64,000 nucleotides of DNA from Thiotrichales bacterium (GCA_026709935.1 JAPOSC010000018.1:1-64000); one strand, 5' to 3'. Counted from the first letter of the stretch, positions 1 to 11,662 are shown. Made by a program: numbers and translations. The notes: generated from the letters alone by a model not told the origin.

Positions 1-71
1 TATTTGGGGTAAAACTGTCCTACCCCCTCATTGTCGGTTTTATTGTGCCAACCCATCATTCATGAAATTTA

Positions 72-88
72 CCCCCCCCCCCCCCCCC
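72..88. repeat. 17-nt poly-C homopolymer
   Basis: An uninterrupted run of 17 cytosines ends 22 bases before the first start codon of the window. Such tracts are prone to slipped-strand mispairing and also to sequencing or assembly error. It lies outside any coding frame, so if real it could only alter transcription or leader structure of the gene at 111. Confidence 0.9.
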
Positions 89-110
89 GAAATCCACGGA
101 GGGTGGGGGG

Positions 111-605
111 ATGATGCGCATACTGACACTCGCCGCCGCACTAGTGGCGACAATGGCAACCGGGCCGGTAATGGCGGCCGCGCAAGTGGGGCAGGGCGCA
201 TGTACGCCCGAAGCGGGCGATAACCGGGTTACGCGCTGGACAACACAAGACCAGAATGATTGCGTCTTTCCTAACTGCTATGTCCAGATCAATAGCATTA
301 CCGAAAACAGTGCAGATGTGACGGTGGATGTACAACATGCCTACGACTTCAACGGGAAATACGACGTGCCCCCTACTACCCCGAAAGTGGTGAATGTCGC
401 CGTGATGGGCAATGACGCGGCAGCGGGAACCGTAGTGTGGGGTAAGCGAGTTGGCGAACCGTTGACGGGCCTATTTCGCCAGCCAATTTTACGGCGTGTA
501 AAGCGGCACGGGACGCCTGCAACGCCGCACCGAACACGACTTGGGAGCAGGCTGGCAACCGCTGCATCGCGAGAGGCAGCTAACCGCGTAGATCACGCCT
601 TGTGA
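111..605 (+). CDS. Small secreted Cys-containing protein, probably frameshifted
   Basis: Unknown function. The ATG (or the adjacent ATG at 114) follows a good ribosome binding site, GGAGGG at 98-103. Residues 1-23 form a signal peptide with a hydrophobic core and an Ala-rich cleavage region, so the product should be exported. The reading frame continues to 605, but beyond about residue 117 it becomes Arg/His-rich and looks like a shadow frame. Adding one G next to position 460 would switch to the -1 frame, which continues with VDGPISPANFTACKAARDAC and two further stretches, including another Cys, and stops at 581-583. That would give a 157-residue protein with a natural-looking Cys-containing tail. 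I therefore read the gene as carrying a one-base deletion, either real or an assembly error. The annotated stop overlaps the next start as GTGA. Confidence 0.55.
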   Translation: MMRILTLAAALVATMATGPVMAAAQVGQGACTPEAGDNRVTRWTTQDQNDCVFPNCYVQINSITENSADVTVDVQHAYDFNGKYDVPPTTPKVVNVAVMGNDAAAGTVVWGKRVGEPLTGLFRQPILRRVKRHGTPATPHRTRLGSRLATAASREAANRVDHAL

Positions 606-895
606 GTGACACACTGAACATTCACGCGCTTTCGGAGCGGATCGCCGTGATGGAGGAACGCATGAAAACAATGCAGGCCGAATATCGCACTGATATCGCG
701 CGGCTCGCCGAAGACATGGCGAAGCGGGATGCAGACATGGCGAAGCGTGACGCGGCCCGTTCGGAGCGGGATGAGGCCCGTTCGGAGCGGCATGCAACCG
801 CGCGATGGTGGCAGACTGCCATACTGATCGCCGCCCTTGCGGCCTTGATCACCTTCGCGCCCGACTTGCAGCGAATCTCCGCCGGGATCGGATAG
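602..895 (+). CDS. Small coiled-coil membrane protein (XhlA/holin-accessory-like)
   Basis: 97 residues, unknown function. GTG start at 602. Residues 9-65 are highly charged and heptad-like, with tandem repeats around AEDMAKRDADMAKRDAAR and SERDEARSERHATAR, predicting a coiled coil. Residues 69-86 form a single hydrophobic segment (WWQTAILIAALAALITF), followed by a short tail. This cytoplasmic coiled coil plus C-terminal membrane helix resembles the small haemolysin XhlA/phage lysis-accessory architecture, but I see no motif that proves it. It sits between two other small genes in lower-GC DNA, consistent with a prophage or other mobile remnant. Confidence 0.55.
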   Translation: MSDTLNIHALSERIAVMEERMKTMQAEYRTDIARLAEDMAKRDADMAKRDAARSERDEARSERHATARWWQTAILIAALAALITFAPDLQRISAGIG

Positions 896-952
896 CGTCA
901 ATCCCACTGACCGCGCAGACTCTCCGCTAGCAACCACACGAGGCTAGATGAC

Positions 953-1168
953 ATGGACAACCCCAAAGGACGACCTACCCGACCCAGAGACACCAACCAG
1001 CTCGCGAAGCACGTCATAGACGTGGCGACTGGACAGGAGTCCGACGAAGTTCCTGAGCCGACGGGCCGGGCGATCGGAGGTCACGCACGGGCCGCAAGTA
1101 TGACGCCCGAGGAACGCTCCGAAGCAGGCAGGGTCGCTGCCGCTGCCCGATGGCACAACCGGGCCTAA
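953..1168 (+). CDS. Small basic protein of unknown function
   Basis: 71 residues, not recognised as a characterised family. The N-terminus is Pro/Arg/Asp-rich. The C-terminal part contains ARAASMTPEERSEAGRVAAA followed by RW, a short helix-forming motif seen in small proteins on bacterial mobile DNA. No signal peptide or membrane segment. ATG start at 953. A terminator-like hairpin begins 4 bases after the stop codon, which supports the gene being a real transcription unit end. Confidence 0.5.
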   Translation: MDNPKGRPTRPRDTNQLAKHVIDVATGQESDEVPEPTGRAIGGHARAASMTPEERSEAGRVAAAARWHNRA

Positions 1169-1171
1169 TGA

Positions 1172-1205
1172 GTAACCGGAGCGGCCCTATCCGGCTACTT
1201 TTTAG
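1172..1205 (+). terminator. Rho-independent terminator after the 953 gene
   Basis: GTA.CCGGA pairs with TCCGG.TAC around a 9-nt loop, with one internal A/C mismatch, and is followed by a run of five T. It lies 4 bases past the stop codon of the upstream gene on the plus strand. Confidence 0.6.
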
Positions 1206-1221
1206 GTAGGACGGTGGGAAT

Positions 1222-1326
1222 TGGTGCCCTAACCCGGACTCGAACCGGGACGCCCAAGGCAGGTGTGTCTGCCTAAAGGACCACGGATTGGGAATCCGCT
1301 GCGTCTACCAATTCCGCCACTAGGGC
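1222..1326 (-). tRNA. Leucine-type (class II) tRNA with anticodon CCC
   Basis: A complete 105-nt cloverleaf with encoded CCA. The acceptor stem has 7 pairs (last one G-T), with G1-C72 and discriminator A73. The D-arm is identical in key bases to bacterial tRNA-Leu (GCGGAATTGGTAGACGC). The T-arm is CCCGG-TTCGAGT-CCGGG. The variable region is long (about 32 nt) and contains an extra AGGCAG/CTGCCT hairpin. The anticodon stem GCGGA/TCCGT encloses the loop TTCCCAA, giving anticodon CCC at 1290-1292, which pairs with GGG (Gly). Body and discriminator are LeuRS identity features and LeuRS does not normally read the anticodon, so misacylation with Leu is plausible by inference. It could be a decayed tRNA, an integration-site copy or a functional recoding tRNA. 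No minus-strand promoter is obvious upstream. Confidence 0.8.
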
Positions 1327-1327
1327 A

Positions 1328-1364
1328 TGGCCCGCAGAGTCTACACGATCTGCGGGCCATTTTT
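1328..1364 (+). terminator. Strong hairpin plus T tract, plus strand
   Basis: A perfect 11-bp stem (TGGCCCGCAGA with TCTGCGGGCCA) encloses a 10-nt loop and is followed by five T at 1360-1364, a textbook rho-independent terminator for plus-strand transcription. It ends 11 bases before the -35 box of the transposase promoter and would shield it from read-through. On the minus strand the same hairpin lies one base 5' of the tRNA. Confidence 0.75.
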
Positions 1365-1375
1365 ACGATAGATGC

Positions 1376-1411
1376 TTGCAATCCTGCCTTTGCTGGCATA
1401 TAATGGCCAGC
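1376..1411 (+). promoter_or_regulatory. Sigma-70 promoter of the transposase, with -10 in a hairpin loop
   Basis: TTGCAA at 1376-1381 and a perfect TATAAT at 1399-1404 are separated by 17 bases. The -10 box lies in the loop between GCTGGC (1392-1397) and its inverted copy GCCAGC (1406-1411). Expected transcription start is around 1410-1412, at the ATG at 1412, which predicts a leaderless or nearly leaderless message. Confidence 0.6.
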
Positions 1412-2311
1412 ATGAACATTCTACCTACACACACACGCATCCTCATCCTGAAGTGCCTAGTCGAGGGCATGAGCATTCGGGCGACGGCGCGACTGGCGGA
1501 AGTCTCCAAGGCGACCGTCATGAAGCTCGTGGTGACGGCCGGGGAGGTCTGCGCCAAGCACATGGACGAAATCATGCAGGAACTCCCCTGCCGACGCATC
1601 CAGGCGGATGAAATCTGGAGCTTCGTCTACGCGAAGGAGAAGAACGTCCCGCGCGCGAAGAAGGCTCCACCCAAGGCCGGGGATGTCTGGACGTGGGTGG
1701 CTCTCTGCGCGGATACGAAGCTGATTGCATCGTGGCGCATCGGTGACCGCTCCAGCGAAACCGCCATCGACCTGATGGACGACCTACGCCGCCGACTGAA
1801 GTACCGCGTGCAGCTCACCACAGACGGCCACAAGGCATACTTGGAAGCCGTCGAGGGCGCGTTCGGCGGGGACGTAGACTACGCGCAGTTGATCAAGTTG
1901 TACGATTCACCCTCGAAGGAGGAGGAGGGGCGACGGTACAGCTCAGGCGACTGCATCGGGATTCACAAGAAGGTGATCGAGGGTCGCCCCGACAAGGAGC
2001 ACATCAGTACGTCCTACGTGGAGCGCCAGAACCTCACCATGCGGATGTCGATGCGGCGGTTCACGAGGCTCACCAACGCCTTCTCGAAGAAGGTAGAGAA
2101 TCACGCACACTCAGTCGCACTGCACGTCTGGTGGTACAACATGGGGCGGCTGCACCAGACCCTGCGGGTTACCCCGGCAATGGAGGCTGGCGTCACAGAC
2201 CGGCTGTGGGAAATGGGGGATCTGGTCAGACTGATCGACGAGGCGACCCCGCCGCCTAAACGGCCTAAGACCTACCGGAAGCGGAAACTGAACGGGGAAT
2301 TTTCAAAATGA
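1412..2311 (+). CDS. IS1-family transposase, single-ORF type
   Basis: About 299 residues from ATG 1412. The longer frame opening at TTG 1376 overlaps the promoter and is unlikely. The N-terminal helix-turn-helix region (MNILPTHTRILILKCLVEG, then SIRATARLAEVSKATVMKL) is followed by a DDE domain of the IS1 type: first Asp-Glu in IQADEIWSFVYAKEKNVP, second in TTDGHKAYLEAV, third in STSYVERQNLTMRMS, and the usual VWWYN segment near the C-terminus. It catalyses DNA strand transfer of its own element. It is one uninterrupted ORF rather than the frameshifted insA/insB pair of classical IS1. I could not find convincing terminal inverted repeats or a target duplication, so the element boundaries are undefined. 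A terminator follows immediately. Confidence 0.88.
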   Translation: MNILPTHTRILILKCLVEGMSIRATARLAEVSKATVMKLVVTAGEVCAKHMDEIMQELPCRRIQADEIWSFVYAKEKNVPRAKKAPPKAGDVWTWVALCADTKLIASWRIGDRSSETAIDLMDDLRRRLKYRVQLTTDGHKAYLEAVEGAFGGDVDYAQLIKLYDSPSKEEEGRRYSSGDCIGIHKKVIEGRPDKEHISTSYVERQNLTMRMSMRRFTRLTNAFSKKVENHAHSVALHVWWYNMGRLHQTLRVTPAMEAGVTDRLWEMGDLVRLIDEATPPPKRPKTYRKRKLNGEFSK

Positions 2312-2342
2312 CCCACCACCCGTTGGTGGGGCGGTTTTGTTG
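2312..2342 (+). terminator. Rho-independent terminator after the transposase
   Basis: CCCACCA (2312-2318) pairs with TGGTGGG (2324-2330) around a 5-nt loop and is followed by GCGGTTTTGTT. It directly abuts the transposase stop codon. Confidence 0.75.
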
Positions 2343-2498
2343 ATCGGCTGCGACCATGACCCGTACAATCGCGCGTCCGCTACCGGGAAGTGCGGCAAGC
2401 GAAGTGCACGCACGAGGTGCTTGCCGCGCGGGCTCGGCGGTGCGGCCGGTTTGTCGAGGCGCGGTGCGTACTGTGCATGTTGTCGGACGATCCGCCCG

Positions 2499-2864
2499 TT
2501 GATCAGCCGGATCTTCTGGGTCCAGTGTCTGCTGACAGCGATGGCCGCCGCCATCTCGGTGCCGTTCGGCCGTGACGCGGTGTTGTCAGCGCTCGCGGGA
2601 GGAGTCAACAGCCTCGTACCGACGGTGTACTTCGCACACAGGGTGCTGCGACGCTCTCGGGGAGCGAGAAGCGGACGGGCGCTCGGCATGTGGCTGCGCG
2701 CCGAGGTGGCGAAGATTGCGATCACCTGCGGCATGTTCGCCGCGGCATTCGTGCTTTTGCGGGGCTTGAACATGGTGGCATTGTTCGCCGGATTCATCGT
2801 GGTCCACATGGGGGGCCTGATTGCCTCGATGACTCTCGATCCGCACGGCGGCGGCAGGGATTGA
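2499..2864 (+). CDS. atpI: ATP synthase protein I (AtpI)
   Basis: Small membrane protein assisting assembly of the c-ring of F1Fo ATP synthase and possibly Mg2+ handling. It is identified by position (first gene before atpB) and by four hydrophobic segments, with the family-like pattern FGRDAVLSALAGGVNSLVPT and a basic loop after YFAHRVLRR. The N-terminus is unclear. The frame is open back to TTG 2337, inside the transposase terminator, which is implausible. There is no ATG before 2541, which would cut into the first helix. TTG 2499 precedes the first membrane segment and is my choice. The usual parB neighbour upstream is absent; lower-GC mobile DNA sits there instead, so the native start and promoter may have been disturbed. 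Confidence 0.7.
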   Translation: MISRIFWVQCLLTAMAAAISVPFGRDAVLSALAGGVNSLVPTVYFAHRVLRRSRGARSGRALGMWLRAEVAKIAITCGMFAAAFVLLRGLNMVALFAGFIVVHMGGLIASMTLDPHGGGRD

Positions 2865-3749
<885 letters not shown>

Positions 3750-3788
3750 TCGGCTTCGTAATTGACTGAAATCTCGACAGGAGATTGA

Positions 3789-4028
<240 letters not shown>

Positions 4029-4059
4029 CGACGCATCGGGCACACGCAAGGGTCCAGTC

Positions 4060-4530
4060 ATGAACATCAATCTGACGCTGATCGGTCAGTCCATCGCGTT
4101 CGCGGTGTTCGTGTGGTTCTGCCTGAAGTACATCTGGCCACCGATCCTGACTGCGCTCGAGGCACGACGCACCCGCATCGCGGACGGTCTGGCCGCAGCG
4201 GAGCGGGGCCTGCGGGCGAAGGAAGAGGCGCAGGTGCAGATCGACGAGGATCTCGAGGCGGCCAAGACGCAGGCCCGCGAGATCATCGCCAACGCGCAGC
4301 GCCGTGCCGACGAGATTGTCGAGGAGGCCAAGTCCGACGCCCGGGTCGAGGGCGACAAGCTCCTCGACGCGGCGAAGGCCGAGATCGATCAGCAGATCCA
4401 CCAGGCGCGGGAAGCGCTGCGCGGCGAGGTGGTGTCGCTTGCGCTCTCCGGCGCCGAGCAGGTGCTGATGCGCGAGGTGGACGCTACCGCGCACGACGAA
4501 GCGCTCGGCAAGCTCGCCGCGCAGCTCTAG
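4060..4530 (+). CDS. atpF: F1Fo ATP synthase subunit b
   Basis: 156 residues, the peripheral stalk subunit linking Fo to F1. One N-terminal membrane helix (about residues 4-24, starting [19 protein letters not shown]) is followed by a long charged Ala-rich coiled coil (about 30-150). This is the single-b arrangement expected in gammaproteobacteria, with no b' gene. It sits 31 bases after atpE. Confidence 0.96.
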   Translation: MNINLTLIGQSIAFAVFVWFCLKYIWPPILTALEARRTRIADGLAAAERGLRAKEEAQVQIDEDLEAAKTQAREIIANAQRRADEIVEEAKSDARVEGDKLLDAAKAEIDQQIHQAREALRGEVVSLALSGAEQVLMREVDATAHDEALGKLAAQL

Positions 4531-4560
4531 TCATCCAGGCACCGGGCGGAATACGAACCG

Positions 4561-5094
4561 ATGGCGGAAAAAAGCGAGCTTGCGCGCCCCTATGCGGTTG
4601 CCGCGTTCAAGCAGGCCGACGAGGAGGGCAAGCTCGGCGAGTGGGCCGGGATGCTTGAGCTCCTCGCCGCGATCGCGCGTGACGCGACCATGAGCGGTCT
4701 CATCGCCAACCCGGGCGTGGACCGCGCCGCGCTCGTCGACCTCTTCATCGACGTGTGCGGCACCCATCTCGCCGACACCGGTCGCAACTTCGTCAAGGTG
4801 GTCGGGCACTACAACCGCTTCGCCCTGCTGCCGGACATCTCGCAACGCTTCGCCGAGGAGCACGCCGCCCGCGAAGGGCGCAACCGCGTCCACGTCACCA
4901 GCGCGTTCGATCTCTCCGAAGCGCAGCGTGCCAGCATCGTCCAGGCCATGGAGAAGCGTCTCGGCTCGAAGGTGACGCTCGACTGCGAGGTGGACGATGC
5001 GCTGATCGGCGGCGTCGTCATCCGCGCCGGCGACCTTGTGATCGACGCATCGCTCAAGGGCCGGCTCGGGCAGCTCGCCCAGACGCTGGCGTAA
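4561..5094 (+). CDS. atpH: F1 ATP synthase subunit delta
   Basis: 177 residues, the cytoplasmic OSCP-type subunit that clamps the b dimer to the top of the alpha/beta hexamer. Helical N-terminal domain starts [19 protein letters not shown]. The C-terminal signature [20 protein letters not shown] is the classic OSCP/delta pattern. Position between atpF and atpA agrees. Confidence 0.96.
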   Translation: MAEKSELARPYAVAAFKQADEEGKLGEWAGMLELLAAIARDATMSGLIANPGVDRAALVDLFIDVCGTHLADTGRNFVKVVGHYNRFALLPDISQRFAEEHAAREGRNRVHVTSAFDLSEAQRASIVQAMEKRLGSKVTLDCEVDDALIGGVVIRAGDLVIDASLKGRLGQLAQTLA

Positions 5095-5152
5095 CGCGGG
5101 GCATCGGAGCGCGCGAGCGACCTACCGGAAACAAGAGCAAGAGGCTCCAGAC

Positions 5153-6694
<1,542 letters not shown>

Positions 6695-6744
6695 TCGAAC
6701 GAGAGTCGTCGACAACCGACGAGAGCGAACCGAGCGAGCAAACC

Positions 6745-7608
6745 ATGGCCGGCGCCAAGGAAATCCGCACCAAGATCAAGAGCGTGCAGAACACGCAGAA
6801 GATCACGCGCGCGATGGAAATGGTCGCCGCGAGCAAGATGCGCAAGGCGCAGGAGCGGATGAACCACGCCCGTCCCTACGCGGAGAGGATGCGGGGGGTG
6901 ATCGCGCACGTCGCCGCCGCGAACACGGAGTACAAGCACCCCTTCCTGGTTGCACGGGACGAGGTAAGGCGGGTGGGGTTCATCATCGTGTCGTCGGACC
7001 GGGGCTTGTGTGGAGGGCTGAACAACAACCTGTTCCGGGCCGTGGTGCAGGAGATCGACGAATGGCGTTCGAAGGGCGTCGAGACCGATTTCTGCGTCAT
7101 CGGCAACAAGGGCGGCGTGTTCTTCCGCCGCATGGCCGTGAACCTGCTTGCGAGCACCACCCATATCGGCGATCAGCCGGGCATCGACGACCTCGTCGGC
7201 ACCATCAAGGTCATGCTCGACGCCTACTCCGACGGCACTATCGACCGGGTGTTCTTCGTCTACAACCAGTTCGTCAACTCCATGACCCAGCGCCCGGTGA
7301 TCGAGCAGCTTCTGCCCCGCGCCCCGTCGGAGGAAAGCGAAGTCAAGCACCGCTGGGACTACCTCTACGAGCCGGATGCCAGGGGCGTGCTCGACCATCT
7401 CCTCACCCGCTACGTGGAGTCGCTGGTGTACCAGGGCGTGGTGGAGAACATCGCCTCGGAGCAGGCGGCGCGCATGGTGGCGATGAAGGCCGCGTCGGAC
7501 AACGCCGGCGACCTCATCGGCCAGTTGAATCTCCAGTACAACAAGGCGCGACAGGCGTCCATCACGCAGGAGCTGTCCGAGATCGTCGGCGGCGCCGCGG
7601 CCCTCTAG
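6745..7608 (+). CDS. atpG: F1 ATP synthase subunit gamma
   Basis: 287 residues, the central rotor shaft. The start is ATG 6745, giving the family N-terminus [20 protein letters not shown]; the frame is open upstream to 6625 but that part overlaps atpA. The C-terminal helix ends with [15 protein letters not shown], the conserved gamma C-terminus. Confidence 0.97.
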   Translation: MAGAKEIRTKIKSVQNTQKITRAMEMVAASKMRKAQERMNHARPYAERMRGVIAHVAAANTEYKHPFLVARDEVRRVGFIIVSSDRGLCGGLNNNLFRAVVQEIDEWRSKGVETDFCVIGNKGGVFFRRMAVNLLASTTHIGDQPGIDDLVGTIKVMLDAYSDGTIDRVFFVYNQFVNSMTQRPVIEQLLPRAPSEESEVKHRWDYLYEPDARGVLDHLLTRYVESLVYQGVVENIASEQAARMVAMKAASDNAGDLIGQLNLQYNKARQASITQELSEIVGGAAAL

Positions 7609-9051
<1,443 letters not shown>

Positions 9052-9149
9052 TTCATACCCCGGTTCATCCGCGATGGGCCGGGCCTCAAGCACCGTTTGC
9101 CGCCCTGCACCGAGCCTGACAGAGCCGCACACCTACGCGGAGACCATCC

Positions 9150-9569
9150 ATGGCATCCACGATCCGACTCGACATCGTCAGCGCCGAGCGCGAACTGTTC
9201 TCGGGCGATTGCGAGATGGTGGTCGCGCCCGGCGTGATGGGGGAGCTGGGCATCATGCCCCGCCACACGCCGCTCGTCACCCGACTCAAGCCAGGCGAGG
9301 TGCGGGCCACGATGGCGGGGGGCGAGGAGCAGTCGTTCTACGTCTCCGGCGGGATGCTGGAAATCCAGCCCCATGTGGTGACGGTGCTCTCCGACATCGG
9401 CCAGCGGGCCGAAGACCTCGACGAGGCGGCGGCGCTCGCGGCTCAGGAGCAGGCCGAGCGCATGCTCGCCGACCGGGCCGCAGACATCGACGAGGCACGC
9501 GCGCGGGCGGAACTCGCCCAGGCCGCAGCCCAGATACAGGCTATCCGCCGGTTGCGCAACCGGCGCTGA
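9150..9569 (+). CDS. atpC: F1 ATP synthase subunit epsilon
   Basis: 139 residues, the regulatory subunit of the central stalk. N-terminal beta-sandwich (IRLDIVSAERELFSGDCEMV, GELGIMPRHTPLVTRLKPGE) and a C-terminal two-helix Ala-rich domain that can inhibit ATP hydrolysis. Last gene of the operon. The next gene is not glmU, which is the common gammaproteobacterial neighbour. Confidence 0.96.
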   Translation: MASTIRLDIVSAERELFSGDCEMVVAPGVMGELGIMPRHTPLVTRLKPGEVRATMAGGEEQSFYVSGGMLEIQPHVVTVLSDIGQRAEDLDEAAALAAQEQAERMLADRAADIDEARARAELAQAAAQIQAIRRLRNRR

Positions 9570-9606
9570 GTCGATGCCGTCGATCGGTTGATTGGTCTTG
9601 TTTCGC

Positions 9607-11238
9607 ATGAGTTCCCCGACCACTCGAGAGCAGGTGTCGGTGGAGCTTGCTGGTGTCGGTGCGACGTTCCTTCGAAGCGCCGTCCTCGTGCTGGCGATGA
9701 CCGCTCCGACCTTCGCCTACCATCACCACGGTTCTCAGGTGGAGTTTCAGGACTACGCCGACGATGTGGTGGCGCGCAACCTCGAGCGGCATCGGCCGTA
9801 CTTCCTGCTCTTCTCCGCCGAGTGGTGCCACTGGTGCCACGAGTTCGCGGATCGGACCCTCGTGCGCGAGGAGGTCTACACCTACCTCAATCGACACTTC
9901 ATCAATATCTTCATCGACGCGGACATCCACACCTCGGCTTCGGTGAAATACCGGGCCAAGGGACTGCCGTTCATCGTGTTCCTCGATCCCGACGGGTCGG
10001 TGTACTTCAGGTACACGGGCACGCTCTACGGTGACCAGTTCATCGAGGTGCTCCGGGAGATCAGGAGCAACATCGAGCGCAACGTAGCGATCCCCGGCCA
10101 GGACACCGATCTCGCACTCTATGTCGCGCCGGATACGCTGGACACCGAGGACCTCACCGCTCTCGCGCAGACATTCAGGGACGGCATCCTGGAAAACTTC
10201 GACCCGGAGGAGCAGGGGGTGGGGCGGGGCGAGAAGTCGATCCTGCCCCGAACCTTCCTGTACCTGCTCGAGCATGCGGGCGACGCGGAACGCGAGGACG
10301 CCGTCGCCGGCGTCACCGGCACTCTCGCCCGGGCGATCGAGGCCATCTACGACCCAGTGGAAGGGGGGTTCTTCCGCTATGCGGAGACCCGGGACTGGCA
10401 GGTGCCCCATTACGAGAAGATGGCGGATCTGAACGCCGGGGCGGTTCTGGTGCTCTATCGGCTCGACCGCCTCACCGCCTTACCGGATCTCGTGCAAGCG
10501 GGCGAGCGGACGGCCGAGTACCTGCGCTCGACCCTGTACGAGCCGTCACAGGGCACATTCCTGAGCTTTCAGGAAGCGAGTACGCGCTACTTCCGGCTCG
10601 ACGCCGCGCGCCGCGGCACGGTCACCGCGCCCGCGGTGGCAGACAAGGTCTTCACCGACCGGCTCGCCGGCACGCTCGACCACCTGCTGGACCTGCTGCC
10701 CCTGACGGCCGACCCGGCGCTGGAGCGGGAGGTGACGCGCGCGGTGGAGTTTCTCGCCGCGATGGCTGGAGAGGACAAGGGCCTGCGACGCTACTTCCTG
10801 CGCGCCGAAGGACGGTGGGAGGGCGACAGCCCGCTCCGCGATCATGCGCTGGTAGCGCGGGTCCTGCAGAAGGCGTCGCGCCGGCTGTCGGAGCCCCGCT
10901 TCGCGCACCTCGGTCAGACAGTGGTCGAAACCGCCATCGACCGGTTCTTCGATGCCGAGAAAGGGATATTCGTCGATCCGGCATTCGCCAAAGACGACGG
11001 CACCGAGTACCTGATGGAGATGAACGGGTTGCTCGGACTTACGATGATGAGGCTGGGCGAGGACGGATACCCGCCCCGATGGGAGCTGGTGAACTCGTTG
11101 ATGACGTACTTCTCCGGCGCCGGCGCGCTGCTTGAGGACCGACTGTGGGACGCCGTCGACTGGGAAATCATGGAAGCCTACGTGCCGTATCTCCAGGCGA
11201 TCGACGCTTGGCTGGAACTGCGACCCTCCGGCGGGTGA
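9607..11238 (+). CDS. DUF255 / YyaL-type thioredoxin-fold protein
   Basis: 543 residues from ATG 9607 (an in-frame start 15 bases upstream is possible). An N-terminal hydrophobic segment ends near THR/ALA residues before YHHHGSQVEF, so a signal peptide or anchor is likely. Residues about 50-170 are a thioredoxin-like DUF255 domain with the redox motif SAEWCHWCHEF. The remainder is alpha/alpha-barrel-like, with repeats such as GGFFRYAETRDWQVPHYEKM, as in spermatogenesis-associated protein 20/YyaL homologues. The family is probably a thiol-redox or sugar-epimerase-like enzyme of unproven substrate. It follows atpC by 37 bases, so it may be co-transcribed. Confidence 0.8.
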   Translation: MSSPTTREQVSVELAGVGATFLRSAVLVLAMTAPTFAYHHHGSQVEFQDYADDVVARNLERHRPYFLLFSAEWCHWCHEFADRTLVREEVYTYLNRHFINIFIDADIHTSASVKYRAKGLPFIVFLDPDGSVYFRYTGTLYGDQFIEVLREIRSNIERNVAIPGQDTDLALYVAPDTLDTEDLTALAQTFRDGILENFDPEEQGVGRGEKSILPRTFLYLLEHAGDAEREDAVAGVTGTLARAIEAIYDPVEGGFFRYAETRDWQVPHYEKMADLNAGAVLVLYRLDRLTALPDLVQAGERTAEYLRSTLYEPSQGTFLSFQEASTRYFRLDAARRGTVTAPAVADKVFTDRLAGTLDHLLDLLPLTADPALEREVTRAVEFLAAMAGEDKGLRRYFLRAEGRWEGDSPLRDHALVARVLQKASRRLSEPRFAHLGQTVVETAIDRFFDAEKGIFVDPAFAKDDGTEYLMEMNGLLGLTMMRLGEDGYPPRWELVNSLMTYFSGAGALLEDRLWDAVDWEIMEAYVPYLQAIDAWLELRPSGG

Positions 11239-11259
11239 CGCGCCGCACCCGCGCGCCGC

Positions 11260-11286
11260 CCGGGCCGCGATCAGTCCAGGGCCCGG
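11260..11286. terminator. GC-rich hairpin between convergent genes
   Basis: CCGGGCC (11260-11266) pairs with GGCCCGG (11280-11286) around a 13-nt loop in the short gap between the convergent DUF255 gene and soxK. There is no T tract, so termination function is only a guess. Confidence 0.3.
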
Positions 11287-11314
11287 CTGCACCCAGCATC
11301 GACCAACGACTGGG

Positions 11315-11662
11315 CTACTTCAGCACCGCCGTTTCCCAGGCCGATTCCTGCTCCGCGGCCTGCATCAGCCCGAGTTCGGCCTGGCGCTGCACCTGGTTTG
11401 CGAGTTCAACAGCCTTCTCGTACTCTCCCTTCTCACCGAGCTTCTTCGACTCGCGGAGCAGCGTCCGCAGGTCGCGCCACTCGAAACCGGCCTTTCTGAC
11501 CGCCTTTCGCGCCTCCGCGGCGGCGTTGTAGGCGGCGGCGAACGCTGCCTCGTCGCTCGCTCCGGCCTGAGGCGCAAAGCCCCACGCGCCGAGCGCGAGC
11601 GCGGCGGTCGCCAGCACCTGGATCATCCGGCGTCGGCAGGGTCGGCAGGCAGGGGTCATCAT
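11315..11662 (-). CDS. soxK: SoxXA-binding protein SoxK
   Basis: Periplasmic helper that binds and activates the SoxXA cytochrome, which conjugates thiosulfate to SoxY. The mature part is a short helical hairpin with the SoxK-like pattern AGFEWRDLRTLLRESKKLGE and AVELANQVQRQAELGLMQAA. The signal peptide core is VLATAALALGAWGFAPQAGA. Start choice is uncertain: ATGs at 11662, 11659 and 11626 all give an export signal. It is the last gene of soxXYZAK, 68 bases after soxA, and convergent with the DUF255 gene. Confidence 0.82.
   Translation of the reverse strand: MMTPACRPCRRRMIQVLATAALALGAWGFAPQAGASDEAAFAAAYNAAAEARKAVRKAGFEWRDLRTLLRESKKLGEKGEYEKAVELANQVQRQAELGLMQAAEQESAWETAVLK

Noticed and set aside
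1222-1326. Odd tRNA interpreted as tRNA-Sec (selC), given the selenoprotein in the window
   Set aside because: Acceptor stem is 7 bp rather than 8, the D-arm is the leucine type, and the anticodon is CCC rather than TCA.
1376-1411. Longer transposase N-terminus starting at TTG 1376
   Set aside because: The TTG is the -35 box and the -10 box lies within this extension; the family N-terminus begins at 1412.
1366-2342. Defined IS element with terminal inverted repeats
   Set aside because: I compared the sequence flanking the transposase and its terminator and found no convincing matching ends or target duplication.
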